Shown one piece after another: positions 35,637 through 44,999 of a stretch of DNA of 64,000 nt; within the stretch, counting starts at the first letter, position 1; each line of letters opens with the position of its first letter. A model generated the notes under the pieces. The model did no database searches. It had not been told where the DNA came from and worked only from the letters and a program-made list of their open reading frames with translations. Position numbers and translations under genes: made by a program. The stretch comes from an uncultured Ruminococcus sp. (GTDB lineage Bacteria; Bacillota; Clostridia; Oscillospirales; Ruminococcaceae), in contig CAJTOG010000002.1 in the NCBI GenBank assembly GCA_910577575.1, positions 153,908 to 217,907 on the forward strand. The letters run 5' to 3'.

Positions 35637-36995
35637 ATGGAAATAATTATTGTCGGAGGGGGAAAAGTCGGAAGTGCCCTCGCTGAAGTTCTTTGCCATG
35701 AACATAATGTCACGGTTATTGACAAAAATGAAACAAGAATCAATTCTGTTATAAATGATTACGATGTAAAGGGAATTATCGGAAACTGCCTTACTACAGA
35801 AGCATTGGACGATGCAGGTATATCAAAGTGCAATATCTTTATTGCTGTCACAAGTTCTGATGAGGTAAATATTTTATCATGTCTCATTGCTAAAAAAATG
35901 AAAGCACGCCACTGTATAGCACGTGTAAGAAATCCCGAATTTGAAAAACAGCTTGTCTTCATGCGTGAAGAACTCGGAATAAGCATGATGGTCAACCCTG
36001 ATTATAACTCTGCAAATGAAATAGCAAAAGTTCTGCGTTACCCTGAAGCCATAAATATTGATTCATTCGCAAAAGGACGTGTTGACCTTGCTGAAATACG
36101 TATCACAAGCGGAAGTATCCTTGAAAATATCGCCCTTACCCAGCTTTCACGCCGTTTAAGACTTGACGTCCTCATATGTGCAGTTCAGCGCGGGAATGAG
36201 CTTATTATTCCTAACGGAAGCTTTGTACTTCATGCAGGTGACAAAATCCACATGACAGCTTCGCACAGCAATATGGTTAAGTTTTTCAAGAGTATCAGTG
36301 CAGCATACAGGGAAAAGCGTGTAAAATCAGCAGTATTAATCGGCGGAGGACGTGTCGGCTATCATCTTGCACAGCAACTTAAGGAAATGGGCATAAAGGT
36401 AAAGATTATTGAAATCAGTGAAAAACGCTGTTTTGAACTAAGTCAGCGACTCAATAAAGTAAATATCATATGCGGAGACGGCACAAACCATGATGTTATA
36501 AAAGAAGAAAGAGTATATGATGCTGATGCAGTTGTAACTCTTACAGGAATTGACGAAGAAAATATCCTGATGTCATTGCTTGCAAAAAACAACGGAGTTG
36601 AAAAAGTTGTTACCAAAGTTAACAGAATGAACCTGATGCAGTTGTCAGAAACCCTTAGTCTTGACAGTGTAATTTCACCGAAGTCAATCACAGTAAATCA
36701 GATTCTGCAATATGTCCGTGCAAAACAGAATTCAGAGGGAAACAATATTATCACTCTGTACAGACTTGTAAACGATAGACTTGAAGCTATTGAATTTGTC
36801 GTAAGGGAACGCAGGGAATATGTAGGTGTTCCTCTGAAAAAACTCAAAATCAGAAAAGGTATTCTTATTGCAAGTATCGTAAGAGGAAACGAATTGATTA
36901 TTCCCAAAGGTGATGACTGTCTTATGGTAAACGACAGCGTTGTGATAGTAACAACAAACAGCGGTTTTGATGACCTTAAGGAAATTTTTGACTAA
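35637..36995 (+). CDS. trkA: Trk potassium uptake regulator TrkA
   Basis: Cytosolic ring-forming protein that gates the TrkH channel by binding nucleotides. 452 residues with two RCK units: a first Rossmann motif IIIVGGGKVGSALAEVL (residue 2 on) with TrkA_C, and a second AVLIGGGRVGYHLAQQL (about 232) with TrkA_C. The start is ATG 35637, because GGAGG lies 5 bases before it; the ATG at 35625 lies before that site. trkH follows after 19 bases. Confidence 0.95.
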   Translation: MEIIIVGGGKVGSALAEVLCHEHNVTVIDKNETRINSVINDYDVKGIIGNCLTTEALDDAGISKCNIFIAVTSSDEVNILSCLIAKKMKARHCIARVRNPEFEKQLVFMREELGISMMVNPDYNSANEIAKVLRYPEAINIDSFAKGRVDLAEIRITSGSILENIALTQLSRRLRLDVLICAVQRGNELIIPNGSFVLHAGDKIHMTASHSNMVKFFKSISAAYREKRVKSAVLIGGGRVGYHLAQQLKEMGIKVKIIEISEKRCFELSQRLNKVNIICGDGTNHDVIKEERVYDADAVVTLTGIDEENILMSLLAKNNGVEKVVTKVNRMNLMQLSETLSLDSVISPKSITVNQILQYVRAKQNSEGNNIITLYRLVNDRLEAIEFVVRERREYVGVPLKKLKIRKGILIASIVRGNELIIPKGDDCLMVNDSVVIVTTNSGFDDLKEIFD

Positions 36996-37014
36996 AAAGG
37001 AGCACTTAAGTCAA

Positions 37015-38451
37015 ATGAATTATAAAATGATAATATATATCATGGGACAGATTCTCAGGATTGTCGGAATCTGTATGCTTCTGCCGATACTTGTCGGAGC
37101 ATTTTACGGTGAACACCATGTAATTGAAACATTCGGCATACCTGCTTCAATCACACTTCTGACATCATTTATCATAACAATAAAAAAGCCGAAAAATACA
37201 GCAGTTTTTTCAATGGAGGGATTTATAAGCGTATCGGCATCATGGATTGCAATGTCTGCAATAGGTGCACTGCCGTTTGTGATTTCAGGTGAAATTCCAA
37301 ATTATATTGATGCACTTTTTGAAACAGTTTCAGGCTTTACCACAACAGGTTCAACTATTCTTAGCGATGTTGAAAAAATGTCCCGTTCAGTAATGTTCTG
37401 GAGGGCATTCACTCACTGGCTCGGCGGTATGGGAGTACTTATGTTCGTTCTTGCTGTAATGAGCAGCAATGATGTACGTACCATGCACATGATGAGAGCT
37501 GAATGTCCCGGACCGAATGTTGGACGGCTTGTATCAAAATCCAGCTTTTCGGCAAGAATTTTATACGGTATATACATTGTAATGACCGTTGCAGAAATAA
37601 TTGTCCTGATGATTTTTGATATGCCGTTATATGATGCAGTCATACATTCTTTCTCATCAGCCGGAACCGGCGGGTTTTCCATGTGGAATGACAGTATAGG
37701 TCACTACAACAATATTTTTATAGAAATGACAATAAGCATTTTTGTTATTCTGTTTGGTATAAATTTCAATTTATACTACTATCTGATAATAAAAAAGTTT
37801 TCACTTGTTTTCAAAAATGAAGAACTGCGTACCTATCTCGGCATAATCGCATCAGCTACAATAATTATAGCACTTTCAGTTATGAAACAGTATTCATCAG
37901 CAGCCGAATCATTCAGAAACTCTTTTTTTATGGTAGCTTCAACAATTACATCAACAGGCTTTGCCATTACTGATACAGGCGAATGGTCTGTATTTGCACA
38001 GACTTTACTGCTTTTGCTGATGTTCATAGGTTCATGTGCAGGCTCAACAGGCGGAGGAATGAAAGTTGCAAGAATTTTGATTATCATAAAAACGGGCATA
38101 AGAGAACTGAAATATATAGTAAGCCCAAGAGCAGTTGCAACGGTCAAACTTGACGGAAAACCTGTGGAAAAAGATATTGTACGGGGTGCAAGCAACTATT
38201 TTATTCTGTTCATGATTATTTTTTCTGTATCAGTACTTCTTATTTCCCATGACAATTTTTCAATCGAGGAAAATATATCAGCTGTTACAACCTGTATGAA
38301 CAATATCGGATATGGCGTAGGAAGATTCAGTCCGTCAGGAAATTTAGGAGGTCTTGATTCGTTTTCAAAAATTATCCTCTGCTTCGATATGCTCATTGGC
38401 AGACTTGAAATCTATCCGCTGATTATGCTTTTTGCATCAAGAAAAAACTGA
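37015..38451 (+). CDS. trkH: Trk potassium channel subunit TrkH
   Basis: Membrane K+ uptake protein, 478 residues, with about ten membrane segments and four pore motifs of the Trk family: TVSGFTTTGST (first), SSAGTGGFS (second), ASTITSTGFA (third) and TCMNNIGYGVG (fourth). The loop SCAGSTGGGMKV is also typical. The start is ATG 37015, with AAGGAG 12 bases upstream; an in-frame start inside trkA has no site. Forms an operon with trkA. Confidence 0.95.
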   Translation: MNYKMIIYIMGQILRIVGICMLLPILVGAFYGEHHVIETFGIPASITLLTSFIITIKKPKNTAVFSMEGFISVSASWIAMSAIGALPFVISGEIPNYIDALFETVSGFTTTGSTILSDVEKMSRSVMFWRAFTHWLGGMGVLMFVLAVMSSNDVRTMHMMRAECPGPNVGRLVSKSSFSARILYGIYIVMTVAEIIVLMIFDMPLYDAVIHSFSSAGTGGFSMWNDSIGHYNNIFIEMTISIFVILFGINFNLYYYLIIKKFSLVFKNEELRTYLGIIASATIIIALSVMKQYSSAAESFRNSFFMVASTITSTGFAITDTGEWSVFAQTLLLLLMFIGSCAGSTGGGMKVARILIIIKTGIRELKYIVSPRAVATVKLDGKPVEKDIVRGASNYFILFMIIFSVSVLLISHDNFSIEENISAVTTCMNNIGYGVGRFSPSGNLGGLDSFSKIILCFDMLIGRLEIYPLIMLFASRKN

Positions 38452-38455
38452 AATC

Positions 38456-38488
38456 AAAACGGTGCAGAGTATTTTCTGCACCGTTTTT
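38456..38488. terminator. Terminator between trkH and the GH5 gene
   Basis: AAAACGGTGCAGA / CTGCACCGTTTTT, a 12-13-bp stem with a T run; usable by both convergent genes. Confidence 0.9.
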
Positions 38489-38489
38489 A

Positions 38490-39512
38490 CTATGAATTTT
38501 CAATAATATCATTCTGAACAATACTGAGCCTGCCGTCTGAAATTCCGAAATCTTTACCTTTATAGCACCATATTGCACGTCCTATTCCGTATTTTTCAAA
38601 AACATTATGAATATCACGATACCAATTTACTGCCGATTCAGGGTCAGCAAGTTCAATCACACCATATTCACCGCAGTAAATCATAACATCACGCTCTTCT
38701 GCTGTTTCAACAGCTTCACTGAAAAGATTTTCAAAATAATCCTTATTGAATCTGTCTTCAGGCACAGCCCATTCAAAAGAGAGAATATTATCAAACCTTT
38801 CAGATTCGGCAAGAAATTCTTCTCTTGATACAGGATATTTTATTTTGAAATCAGCAGGCATATTCTTCACCCAGTAAGCCCCCTGATGAGTAAAAATAAG
38901 CGGTTCATAACAGTGAAAATTGTAAACTATATTTTCATCAAATGGCATAGCAATATTCTTAACGGTCAATACGCTGTTGTTCATATAACTGCCGATAAGT
39001 ATTTTAGTCTCCGGAGCATAACGCCGAATTTCTTTTACAGTACGTTCGGCTATTTTCTGCCACGGTTCATTATCGCACTCTTCAACAATCTCATTCAGAA
39101 GTTCAAACGCAATATTTTTGCTGAATTTTCCATAACGCTCCGCAAATTCAGTCCAAAGGGAAACGAAACGGGAAATCATATCTTCATTATAGAAAAATCC
39201 CCTTTCTCCTTCTCCTTCATCAAATGAAAAACCTGCTGTTTTATGTAAATCAAGAATAATATTAAGAGAATATTTTCTGCACCATTCAATAAATGAATCA
39301 ATATACTCAAATCCCGACTCAATAAAACTTCCATCATTGTTCTGAACAAGATTATAATCAATCGGAAGCCGGATATGGTCAAACTTCCAGCCTGCAATTT
39401 TTTCAATATCGGATTCTGTTATAAAAGTATCGCAGTGTTCTTTGGTAAGCACATTCTGCGAGAGCCACCCACCGAGATTAATGCCTCTCTGATAGCCGTT
39501 CCATTTCTTCAT
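38490..39512 (-). CDS. Glycoside hydrolase family 5 enzyme, cytoplasmic
   Basis: 340 residues of a single GH5 TIM barrel: RGINLGGWLSQ at the start, HIRLPIDY, the acid/base Glu in FELLNEIV (about residue 141), NFHCYEPL, and the nucleophile Glu in IYCGEYGVIEL (about 277). There is no signal peptide, dockerin or binding module, so it works inside the cell, probably on imported beta-gluco- or manno-oligosaccharides. The subfamily cannot be fixed by eye. It is a single gene with GAGGTG before the ATG. Confidence 0.9.
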   Translation of the reverse strand: MKKWNGYQRGINLGGWLSQNVLTKEHCDTFITESDIEKIAGWKFDHIRLPIDYNLVQNNDGSFIESGFEYIDSFIEWCRKYSLNIILDLHKTAGFSFDEGEGERGFFYNEDMISRFVSLWTEFAERYGKFSKNIAFELLNEIVEECDNEPWQKIAERTVKEIRRYAPETKILIGSYMNNSVLTVKNIAMPFDENIVYNFHCYEPLIFTHQGAYWVKNMPADFKIKYPVSREEFLAESERFDNILSFEWAVPEDRFNKDYFENLFSEAVETAEERDVMIYCGEYGVIELADPESAVNWYRDIHNVFEKYGIGRAIWCYKGKDFGISDGRLSIVQNDIIENS

Positions 39513-39706
39513 TTGAAATCACCTCATTTGATTTTATAGACTGATTATATCATGACTAAGAAAAACTGTATATCAGTTTAATGACAAAAATAGCAATATC
39601 TCACCATTATTCTTGTTATAAGAACCCAATCCGTCAATCGAAAATTCTATACAATTAGATATAATAACCAAAATTTATTTAAAATGTAGTTTTTTGAAAA
39701 TTTCTC

Positions 39707-39735
39707 TTGACAAATTACTGTTTTTAATGTATAAT
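39707..39735 (+). promoter_or_regulatory. str operon promoter
   Basis: TTGACA, 17 bases, TATAAT (39730-39735), about 50 bases before rpsL: consensus strength, as expected for ribosomal genes. Confidence 0.93.
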
Positions 39736-39791
39736 ATTTGTTATGCTGTACAAATTGTATTTGCATATACTTTTGAAAAAGGAGGAAGATT

Positions 39792-40208
39792 ATGCCAACA
39801 TTTAATCAACTGGTTCGCAAAGGAAGAAAGGATCTTGAAACAAAGTCCACTGCTCCTGCTCTCCAGAAAGGCTACAATGCTAAGAAGAAGGTTCAGATTA
39901 ATCAGAGTTCACCTCAGAAAAGAGGCGTATGTACTGCTGTAAGAACTGCTACACCTAAGAAGCCTAACTCAGCTATGAGAAAAATTGCCAGAGTTAAGCT
40001 CACAAACGGATATGAAGTTACTTCTTATATTCCAGGTATCGGTCACAACCTTCAGGAACACAGCGTTGTTCTTATCAGAGGCGGACGTGTTAAGGATCTC
40101 CCTGGTGTACGTTACCACATCATCAGAGGTGCACTTGATGCTCAGGGCGTTGCAAACAGACTTCAGGCTCGTTCAAAATACGGTGCCAAGAGACCAAAGC
40201 AGAAGTAA
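39792..40208 (+). CDS. rpsL: Ribosomal protein S12
   Basis: 138 residues, decoding-centre protein of the 30S subunit. Conserved [17 protein letters not shown] and [14 protein letters not shown] are intact, with Lys at the two positions whose mutation usually gives streptomycin resistance, so the sequence is wild type there. AAAGGAGG precedes the ATG. Confidence 0.98.
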   Translation: MPTFNQLVRKGRKDLETKSTAPALQKGYNAKKKVQINQSSPQKRGVCTAVRTATPKKPNSAMRKIARVKLTNGYEVTSYIPGIGHNLQEHSVVLIRGGRVKDLPGVRYHIIRGALDAQGVANRLQARSKYGAKRPKQK

Positions 40209-40432
40209 TTTCTGCTGAAACAGTTTACAGCAGACTGTAAGAAAATATTGCTGGATTTTATTAAAATAGGATAACTACTATCGCAGGATAAATGCGGAGT
40301 TTAATATATATTATTCCTCTGCATTGGTCTTGACGTTTTTGACCGGTGAAGCGTTGCCGTATTCAAAACGGCAGTAATCAGTCAATACGAGTACCTATGA
40401 TTTCATGAATATATGTGAAGGAGGGAAGCGAA
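40209..40432 (+). promoter_or_regulatory. Long structured rpsL-rpsG spacer
   Basis: 224 non-coding bases, long for this operon. It contains CTGCTG...CAGCAG complementarity near 40213-40234 and the hairpin TGCCGT/ACGGCA (about 40355-40374). It could be an autoregulatory leader (S7 controls this spacer in E. coli), a promoter region or a processing site. I see no known family. Confidence 0.4.
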
Positions 40433-40903
40433 ATGCCAAGAAGAGGTTATAACGCAAGACGTGAATTGATTCAGGACCCTGTTTACAATTCAACACTTGT
40501 TACACGTCTTATCAGCTATGTTATGCTGGACGGAAAAAAGGGCGTTGCGCAGAAAATTGTTTACGGTGCATTTGAAATCGTTGCTGAAAAGACAGGTAAA
40601 GATGCACTTGAAGTTTTTGAACAGGCTATGGAAAATGTCATGCCTGAACTGGAGGTAAAAGCTCGTCGTCTCGGCGGTGCTACTTATCAGGTTCCGATGG
40701 AGGTTCGTCCCGAAAGAAGACAGACTCTCGGTCTCCGCTGGATTACAAAGTACTCCAGACTTAGAAACGAAAAAACTATGAAAGAAAGACTTGCAGGTGA
40801 AATCCTCGATGCTCTCAACGGCACAGGTGGTGCTTGCAAGAAGCGTGATGATACACACAAGATGGCAGAGGCAAACAAAGCGTTTGCTCACTTCCGCTGG
40901 TAA
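40433..40903 (+). CDS. rpsG: Ribosomal protein S7
   Basis: 156 residues, 30S head assembly protein: [19 protein letters not shown] at the start, [34 protein letters not shown] core and the C-terminal [10 protein letters not shown]. The start is ATG 40433, with AAGGAGGG 8 bases upstream; the in-frame ATG six codons earlier is before that site. Confidence 0.98.
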   Translation: MPRRGYNARRELIQDPVYNSTLVTRLISYVMLDGKKGVAQKIVYGAFEIVAEKTGKDALEVFEQAMENVMPELEVKARRLGGATYQVPMEVRPERRQTLGLRWITKYSRLRNEKTMKERLAGEILDALNGTGGACKKRDDTHKMAEANKAFAHFRW

Positions 40904-40927
40904 GTATCAATCTGAGAGGAAATTACT

Positions 40928-43006
40928 ATGGCAAGAGATTGTACACTTGAAAATACCAGAAATATCGGTATCATGGCTCACATCGATGCCGGTAAAACCA
41001 CCACCACAGAGCGTATCCTTTTTTATACAGGTGTAAACCACAAAATCGGTGAAACACATGAAGGTTCTGCTACTATGGACTGGATGGAACAGGAGCAGGA
41101 ACGTGGTATCACAATCACTTCTGCTGCTACAACCTGCTACTGGGCAGGTCACAGACTCAACATCATTGATACTCCCGGACACGTTGACTTCACTGTTGAA
41201 GTTGAGCGTTCACTCCGTGTACTCGACGGCTCTGTAACAGTTCTCTGTGCAAAGGGCGGTGTTGAGCCACAGTCTGAAACTGTTTGGAGACAGGCTGATA
41301 ACTATAAAGTACCCCGTATGGCTTATGTAAATAAGATGGATATTATGGGTGCTGACTTCTATCGTGTCGTTGACATGATGAAGGACAGACTTAAATGTAA
41401 TGCCGTTCCGATTCAGCTTCCTATCGGTGCTGAGGACGAATTCAGAGGAATCATCGACCTGGTTGAAATGAAGGCTTACATCTATTATGATGACCTCGGA
41501 AAGGATATCCGTATTGAAGAAATCCCCGAGGATATGAAAGAAAAAGCTCAGCAGTATCATGATGATATGGTTGAACATGTTGCAGAGCAGGATGAAGAAC
41601 TCATGATGAAGTACCTTGACGGTGAAGAGCTTACTCAGGACGAAATCAAGAAGTGCATCCGTTCAGCTACCATTGCAAACCATATGGTTCCTGTAACCTG
41701 CGGTACTTCTTATAAAAACAAGGGCGTTCAGAAGCTTCTCGATGCTATTATCGATTATATGCCTTCTCCGCTCGACGTTCCTGCTATCAAGGGTGTAAAT
41801 CCTGATACAGATGAAGAAGACGAAAGACCATCTTCCGACGATGCACCATTTTCAGCTCTTGCATTCAAGATTGCTACAGACCCATTCGTTGGTAAACTTG
41901 CATTCTTCCGTGTTTATTCAGGTGCAGTAAATCAGGGCGACTCCGTTCTCAATGCTACCAAGGATAACCGTGAGCGTTTTGGCCGTATTGTTCAGATGCA
42001 CGCTAATCACAGAAAAGACCTTACAACTGTTTATGCAGGTGATATTGCAGCCGCTGTTGGTCTTAAGAATACCACTACAGGTGATACTCTCTGTGATGAT
42101 AAACACCCGATTATTCTTGAATCCATGGAATTCCCAGAGCCTGTTATCCAGCTCGCTATTGAGCCAAAAACCAAGGCAGGTCAGGAAAAAATGGGTATTG
42201 CTCTTGCTAAACTCGCTGAGGAAGACCCGACTTTCAAAACATGGACTGATGAAGAAACAGGACAGACTATCATTGCCGGTATGGGTGAACTTCACCTCGA
42301 TATCATTGTTGACAGACTTCTCCGTGAATTCAAGGTTGAAGCCAATGTAGGTGCTCCTCAGGTTGCTTATAAAGAAACTATCAAGGGCAATGCAGATATT
42401 GACTATAAATATAAGAAACAGTCAGGCGGTTCAGGTCAGTACGGTCATGTTAAAATCCGTGTTGAACCTAATGAATCAGGTAAGGGATATGAATTTAAGA
42501 ACGCTGTTGTCGGTGGTTCTATTCCGAAAGAATATATTCCTGCTGTTGATGCAGGTATTCAGGGTGCAATGAAATCCGGTATACTTGCAGGATATGAAGT
42601 AGTTGACATAAAGGTTGAACTCTATGATGGTTCATATCATGAAGTTGACTCTTCAGAAATGGCATTTAAGATTGCCGGTTCTATTGCATTCAAGGAAGCT
42701 CTCAAGCAGGCTAATGCTATTCTTATGGAACCTGTGATGAAAGTTGCTGTTATCGTTCCTGATGATTACACAGGTACAGTTATCGGCGACCTCAGTTCAC
42801 GCCGCGGACAGATTCAGGGACAGGAATCAAGAACAGGTTCTGTTCAGGTTGATGCTCTTGTTCCGCTTTCAGAAATGTTCGGTTATACTTCCGACCTCCG
42901 TTCAAATACTCAGGGTCGTGGTCAGTATACTATGGAACCACACAGCTATCAGGAAGTTCCGAAGAGCATTGCTGAAAAAATTATGGCTTCCAGAAGCAAA
43001 AACTAA
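40928..43006 (+). CDS. fusA: Elongation factor G
   Basis: Translocase GTPase, 692 residues: G1 [13 protein letters not shown], switch [11 protein letters not shown]4 NKMD, then domains II-V with the domain IV segment [12 protein letters not shown]. 24 bases after rpsG, with GAGG before the ATG. Normal length and no resistance-type changes evident. Confidence 0.98.
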   Translation: MARDCTLENTRNIGIMAHIDAGKTTTTERILFYTGVNHKIGETHEGSATMDWMEQEQERGITITSAATTCYWAGHRLNIIDTPGHVDFTVEVERSLRVLDGSVTVLCAKGGVEPQSETVWRQADNYKVPRMAYVNKMDIMGADFYRVVDMMKDRLKCNAVPIQLPIGAEDEFRGIIDLVEMKAYIYYDDLGKDIRIEEIPEDMKEKAQQYHDDMVEHVAEQDEELMMKYLDGEELTQDEIKKCIRSATIANHMVPVTCGTSYKNKGVQKLLDAIIDYMPSPLDVPAIKGVNPDTDEEDERPSSDDAPFSALAFKIATDPFVGKLAFFRVYSGAVNQGDSVLNATKDNRERFGRIVQMHANHRKDLTTVYAGDIAAAVGLKNTTTGDTLCDDKHPIILESMEFPEPVIQLAIEPKTKAGQEKMGIALAKLAEEDPTFKTWTDEETGQTIIAGMGELHLDIIVDRLLREFKVEANVGAPQVAYKETIKGNADIDYKYKKQSGGSGQYGHVKIRVEPNESGKGYEFKNAVVGGSIPKEYIPAVDAGIQGAMKSGILAGYEVVDIKVELYDGSYHEVDSSEMAFKIAGSIAFKEALKQANAILMEPVMKVAVIVPDDYTGTVIGDLSSRRGQIQGQESRTGSVQVDALVPLSEMFGYTSDLRSNTQGRGQYTMEPHSYQEVPKSIAEKIMASRSKN

Positions 43007-43034
43007 TCAAATTATTTAAATAATGTAGTGTTCC

Positions 43035-43060
43035 GGAGAAATTTTTTAAAAAATTTCTCC
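43035..43060 (+). terminator. Hairpin between fusA and tuf
   Basis: GGAGAAATTTTT / AAATTTCTCC, an AT-rich stem followed by A-rich rather than T-rich sequence; perhaps a partial terminator or processing site before the separate tuf promoter. Confidence 0.5.
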
Positions 43061-43067
43061 AAAACAC

Positions 43068-43096
43068 TTGAAATTTCCAAAATAATCTGTTATAAT
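43068..43096 (+). promoter_or_regulatory. tuf promoter
   Basis: TTGAAA, 17 bases, TATAAT (43091-43096). It lets tuf be expressed above the rest of the str operon. Confidence 0.85.
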
Positions 43097-43141
43097 ATAA
43101 ACATACAGATTTCTGAATTTTCTTTAAGGAGGAATTTTCCA

Positions 43142-44341
43142 ATGGCTAAGGCTAAATTTGAAAGAACCAAACCACATGTAAACATTGGTACTATCGGACA
43201 CGTTGACCACGGTAAGACAACTCTTACTGCTGCTATCACAAAGACTCTTGCTATGAAGGGTCAGGCTAAGTATGAAGCTTATGATATGATTGATAAGGCT
43301 CCAGAAGAGAGAGAACGTGGTATCACAATCAATACTGCTCACGTTGAGTATGAAACAGATGCTCGTCACTATGCTCACGTTGACTGTCCAGGTCACGCTG
43401 ACTATGTTAAGAACATGATTACAGGTGCTGCTCAGATGGATGGTGCTATCCTCGTTTGTGCTGCTTCTGACGGTCCTATGGCTCAGACAAGAGAGCATAT
43501 CCTTCTCGCTCGTCAGGTTGGCGTTCCTGCAATCGTTGTATTCATGAACAAAGCTGATCAGGTTGATGATGAAGAACTTCTCGAACTCGTTGAAATGGAT
43601 ATCCGTGACCTTCTCTCATCTTATGACTTCCCTGGCGATGATACTCCTATCATCAAGGGTTCTGCTCTTCAGGCTCTTGAAGCTCCGGATGACATCAATG
43701 ACCCTGCATATGCTCCTATCATTGAGCTTATGAATGCTGTTGACGAGTATATCCCAAGCCCAGAGCGTGACGATGCTAAGCCTTTCCTTATGCCTATCGA
43801 AGATACTATGACAATTTCTGGTCGTGGTACTGTTGTTACAGGCAGAGTTGAGCGTGGACGTCTTAACGTTAACGAACAGGTTGAAATCGTTGGTCTCTCT
43901 GATGAGAAACAGACAACAGTTGTTACAGGTCTTGAAATGTTCAGAAAGACTCTTGACTTCTGTGAAGCTGGTGATAACGTTGGTGCACTTCTCCGTGGTG
44001 TAACAAGAGACCAGGTTGAAAGAGGACAGGTTCTCTGTAAGCCAGGTTCAATTCACCCACATACAAAGTTTGCTGGTCAGGTTTATGTTCTTAAGAAAGA
44101 AGAAGGCGGTCGTCATACTCCTTTCTTCAACAACTACAGACCTCAGTTCTACTTCAGAACAACTGACGTTACTGGTGTTGTTACACTTCCTGCTGATAAG
44201 GAAATGTGTATGCCTGGCGATAACGTATCTATGGATGTTGAGCTTATCACTCCTATCGCTATCGAAGAAGGTCTCCGTTTCGCTATCCGTGAAGGCGGAA
44301 GAACAGTTGGTTCAGGCGTTGTTACTGCTATCAACGAATAA
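43142..44341 (+). CDS. tuf: Elongation factor Tu
   Basis: Carries aminoacyl-tRNA to the ribosome. 399 residues from ATG 43142 (AAGGAGG 8 bases before); an in-frame upstream start at 43028 is not used. GTPase motifs [18 protein letters not shown] and NKADQVDD; C-terminal domains with GRVERG and GGRHTPFF. Codon use is the most biased of the window, as usual. Confidence 0.98.
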   Translation: MAKAKFERTKPHVNIGTIGHVDHGKTTLTAAITKTLAMKGQAKYEAYDMIDKAPEERERGITINTAHVEYETDARHYAHVDCPGHADYVKNMITGAAQMDGAILVCAASDGPMAQTREHILLARQVGVPAIVVFMNKADQVDDEELLELVEMDIRDLLSSYDFPGDDTPIIKGSALQALEAPDDINDPAYAPIIELMNAVDEYIPSPERDDAKPFLMPIEDTMTISGRGTVVTGRVERGRLNVNEQVEIVGLSDEKQTTVVTGLEMFRKTLDFCEAGDNVGALLRGVTRDQVERGQVLCKPGSIHPHTKFAGQVYVLKKEEGGRHTPFFNNYRPQFYFRTTDVTGVVTLPADKEMCMPGDNVSMDVELITPIAIEEGLRFAIREGGRTVGSGVVTAINE

Positions 44342-44363
44342 TTAATGTCCAGAAAATAATATT

Positions 44364-44395
44364 AAATCCCGATGAAAAATCATCGGGATTTTTGT
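44364..44395 (+). terminator. tuf terminator
   Basis: AAATCCCGATG / CATCGGGATTT with a short loop and T run. Confidence 0.92.
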
Positions 44396-44559
44396 TTTAT
44401 ATAAACAAATATTATCAGTATTTCAAAATAAAATTATATGTTCATTTATTATTGTTCTTAGTGCTTATATTTTTTATATTTTTCAAGAATAATCATAAAA
44501 TTTCGGCAAATAATAACTCCGCAAAGGAAATCAAAATTCAATTTGCGGAGGATAAGTTT

Positions 44560-44733
44560 ATGAAAGCAACAGGAATTGTCAGAAGAATTGACGATCTCGG
44601 AAGAGTCGTTATTCCCAAAGAAATAAGACGCACTATGCGAATCCGTGAGGGCGACCCGTCACTTACATCATTGACATCTGATTTGAGATTCTACAATGCT
44701 ATACATGATATAGCCGAAAGATTACATATCTAA
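44560..44733 (+). pseudogene. spoVT: 5' part of spoVT (AbrB-family regulator), cut by the integrative element
   Basis: Residues 1-33 (MKATGIVRRIDDLGRVVIPK ... MRIREGDP) are the start of the SpoVT/AbrB swapped-hairpin DNA-binding domain, nearly identical to Bacillus SpoVT from memory. After Gly-Asp-Pro the match stops, and 24 foreign residues (SLTSLTSDLRFYNAIHDIAE...) lead to a stop at 44731. The rest of the gene is at 55941-56384. GGAG lies before the ATG. SpoVT is a sigma-G-linked regulator in spore formers. As it stands the DNA-binding domain is incomplete, so the protein should be inactive until the element leaves. Confidence 0.9.
44650..44657 (+). other. attL core of the integrative element
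   Basis: GGCGACCC, shared exactly with the right junction (55932-55939). Similarity extends left as ATCnGTGAnGGCGACCC. To its left the sequence is spoVT; to its right it is element. The exact crossover bases inside the core cannot be told from the sequence. Confidence 0.85.
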
Positions 44734-44739
44734 TCAAAC

Positions 44740-44780
44740 AACCGATAACAGTAAAACTAACTGCTATCGGTTTTCTTTTT
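44740..44780 (+). terminator. Terminator at the element's left end
   Basis: AACCGATAACAGT / ACTGCTATCGGTT with one bulge, then T-rich sequence. In the integrated state it ends the spoVT fragment. On the excised circle it would follow the recombinase stop codon, which makes sense of its place. Confidence 0.8.
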
Positions 44781-44939
44781 GTTATATCAAAAGGCGAATA
44801 TATTTAAAATCGCCTTTCCTATAAATTAGTATGTGGGTGTGTGGTTTATATTTAACCTGACTATGCATAATATCATTTTTATTTGAGTATAATAATATTG
44901 TAGTAACGTCAGCGTAGCGAGATGATATGCATTCAATTT

Positions 44940-44978
44940 GCTGGGAATAGGTCGTTTACCCAGTAAATAACGACCAGC
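44940..44978 (-). repeat. Hairpin downstream of the metallophosphoesterase-STAND gene
   Basis: GGTCGTT / AACGACC with outer GCTGG / CCAGC pairs. It lies after the end of the minus-strand defence operon and has no T run, so its role (terminator, element end structure) is uncertain. Confidence 0.45.
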
Positions 44979-44999
44979 AAGGGCAGGACTTGCACGTTA

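Noticed and set aside
36967..37014. Longer TrkH N-terminus beginning inside trkA
   Set aside because: No ribosome-binding site precedes it; the ATG at 37015 has AAGGAG upstream and gives the normal TrkH start.
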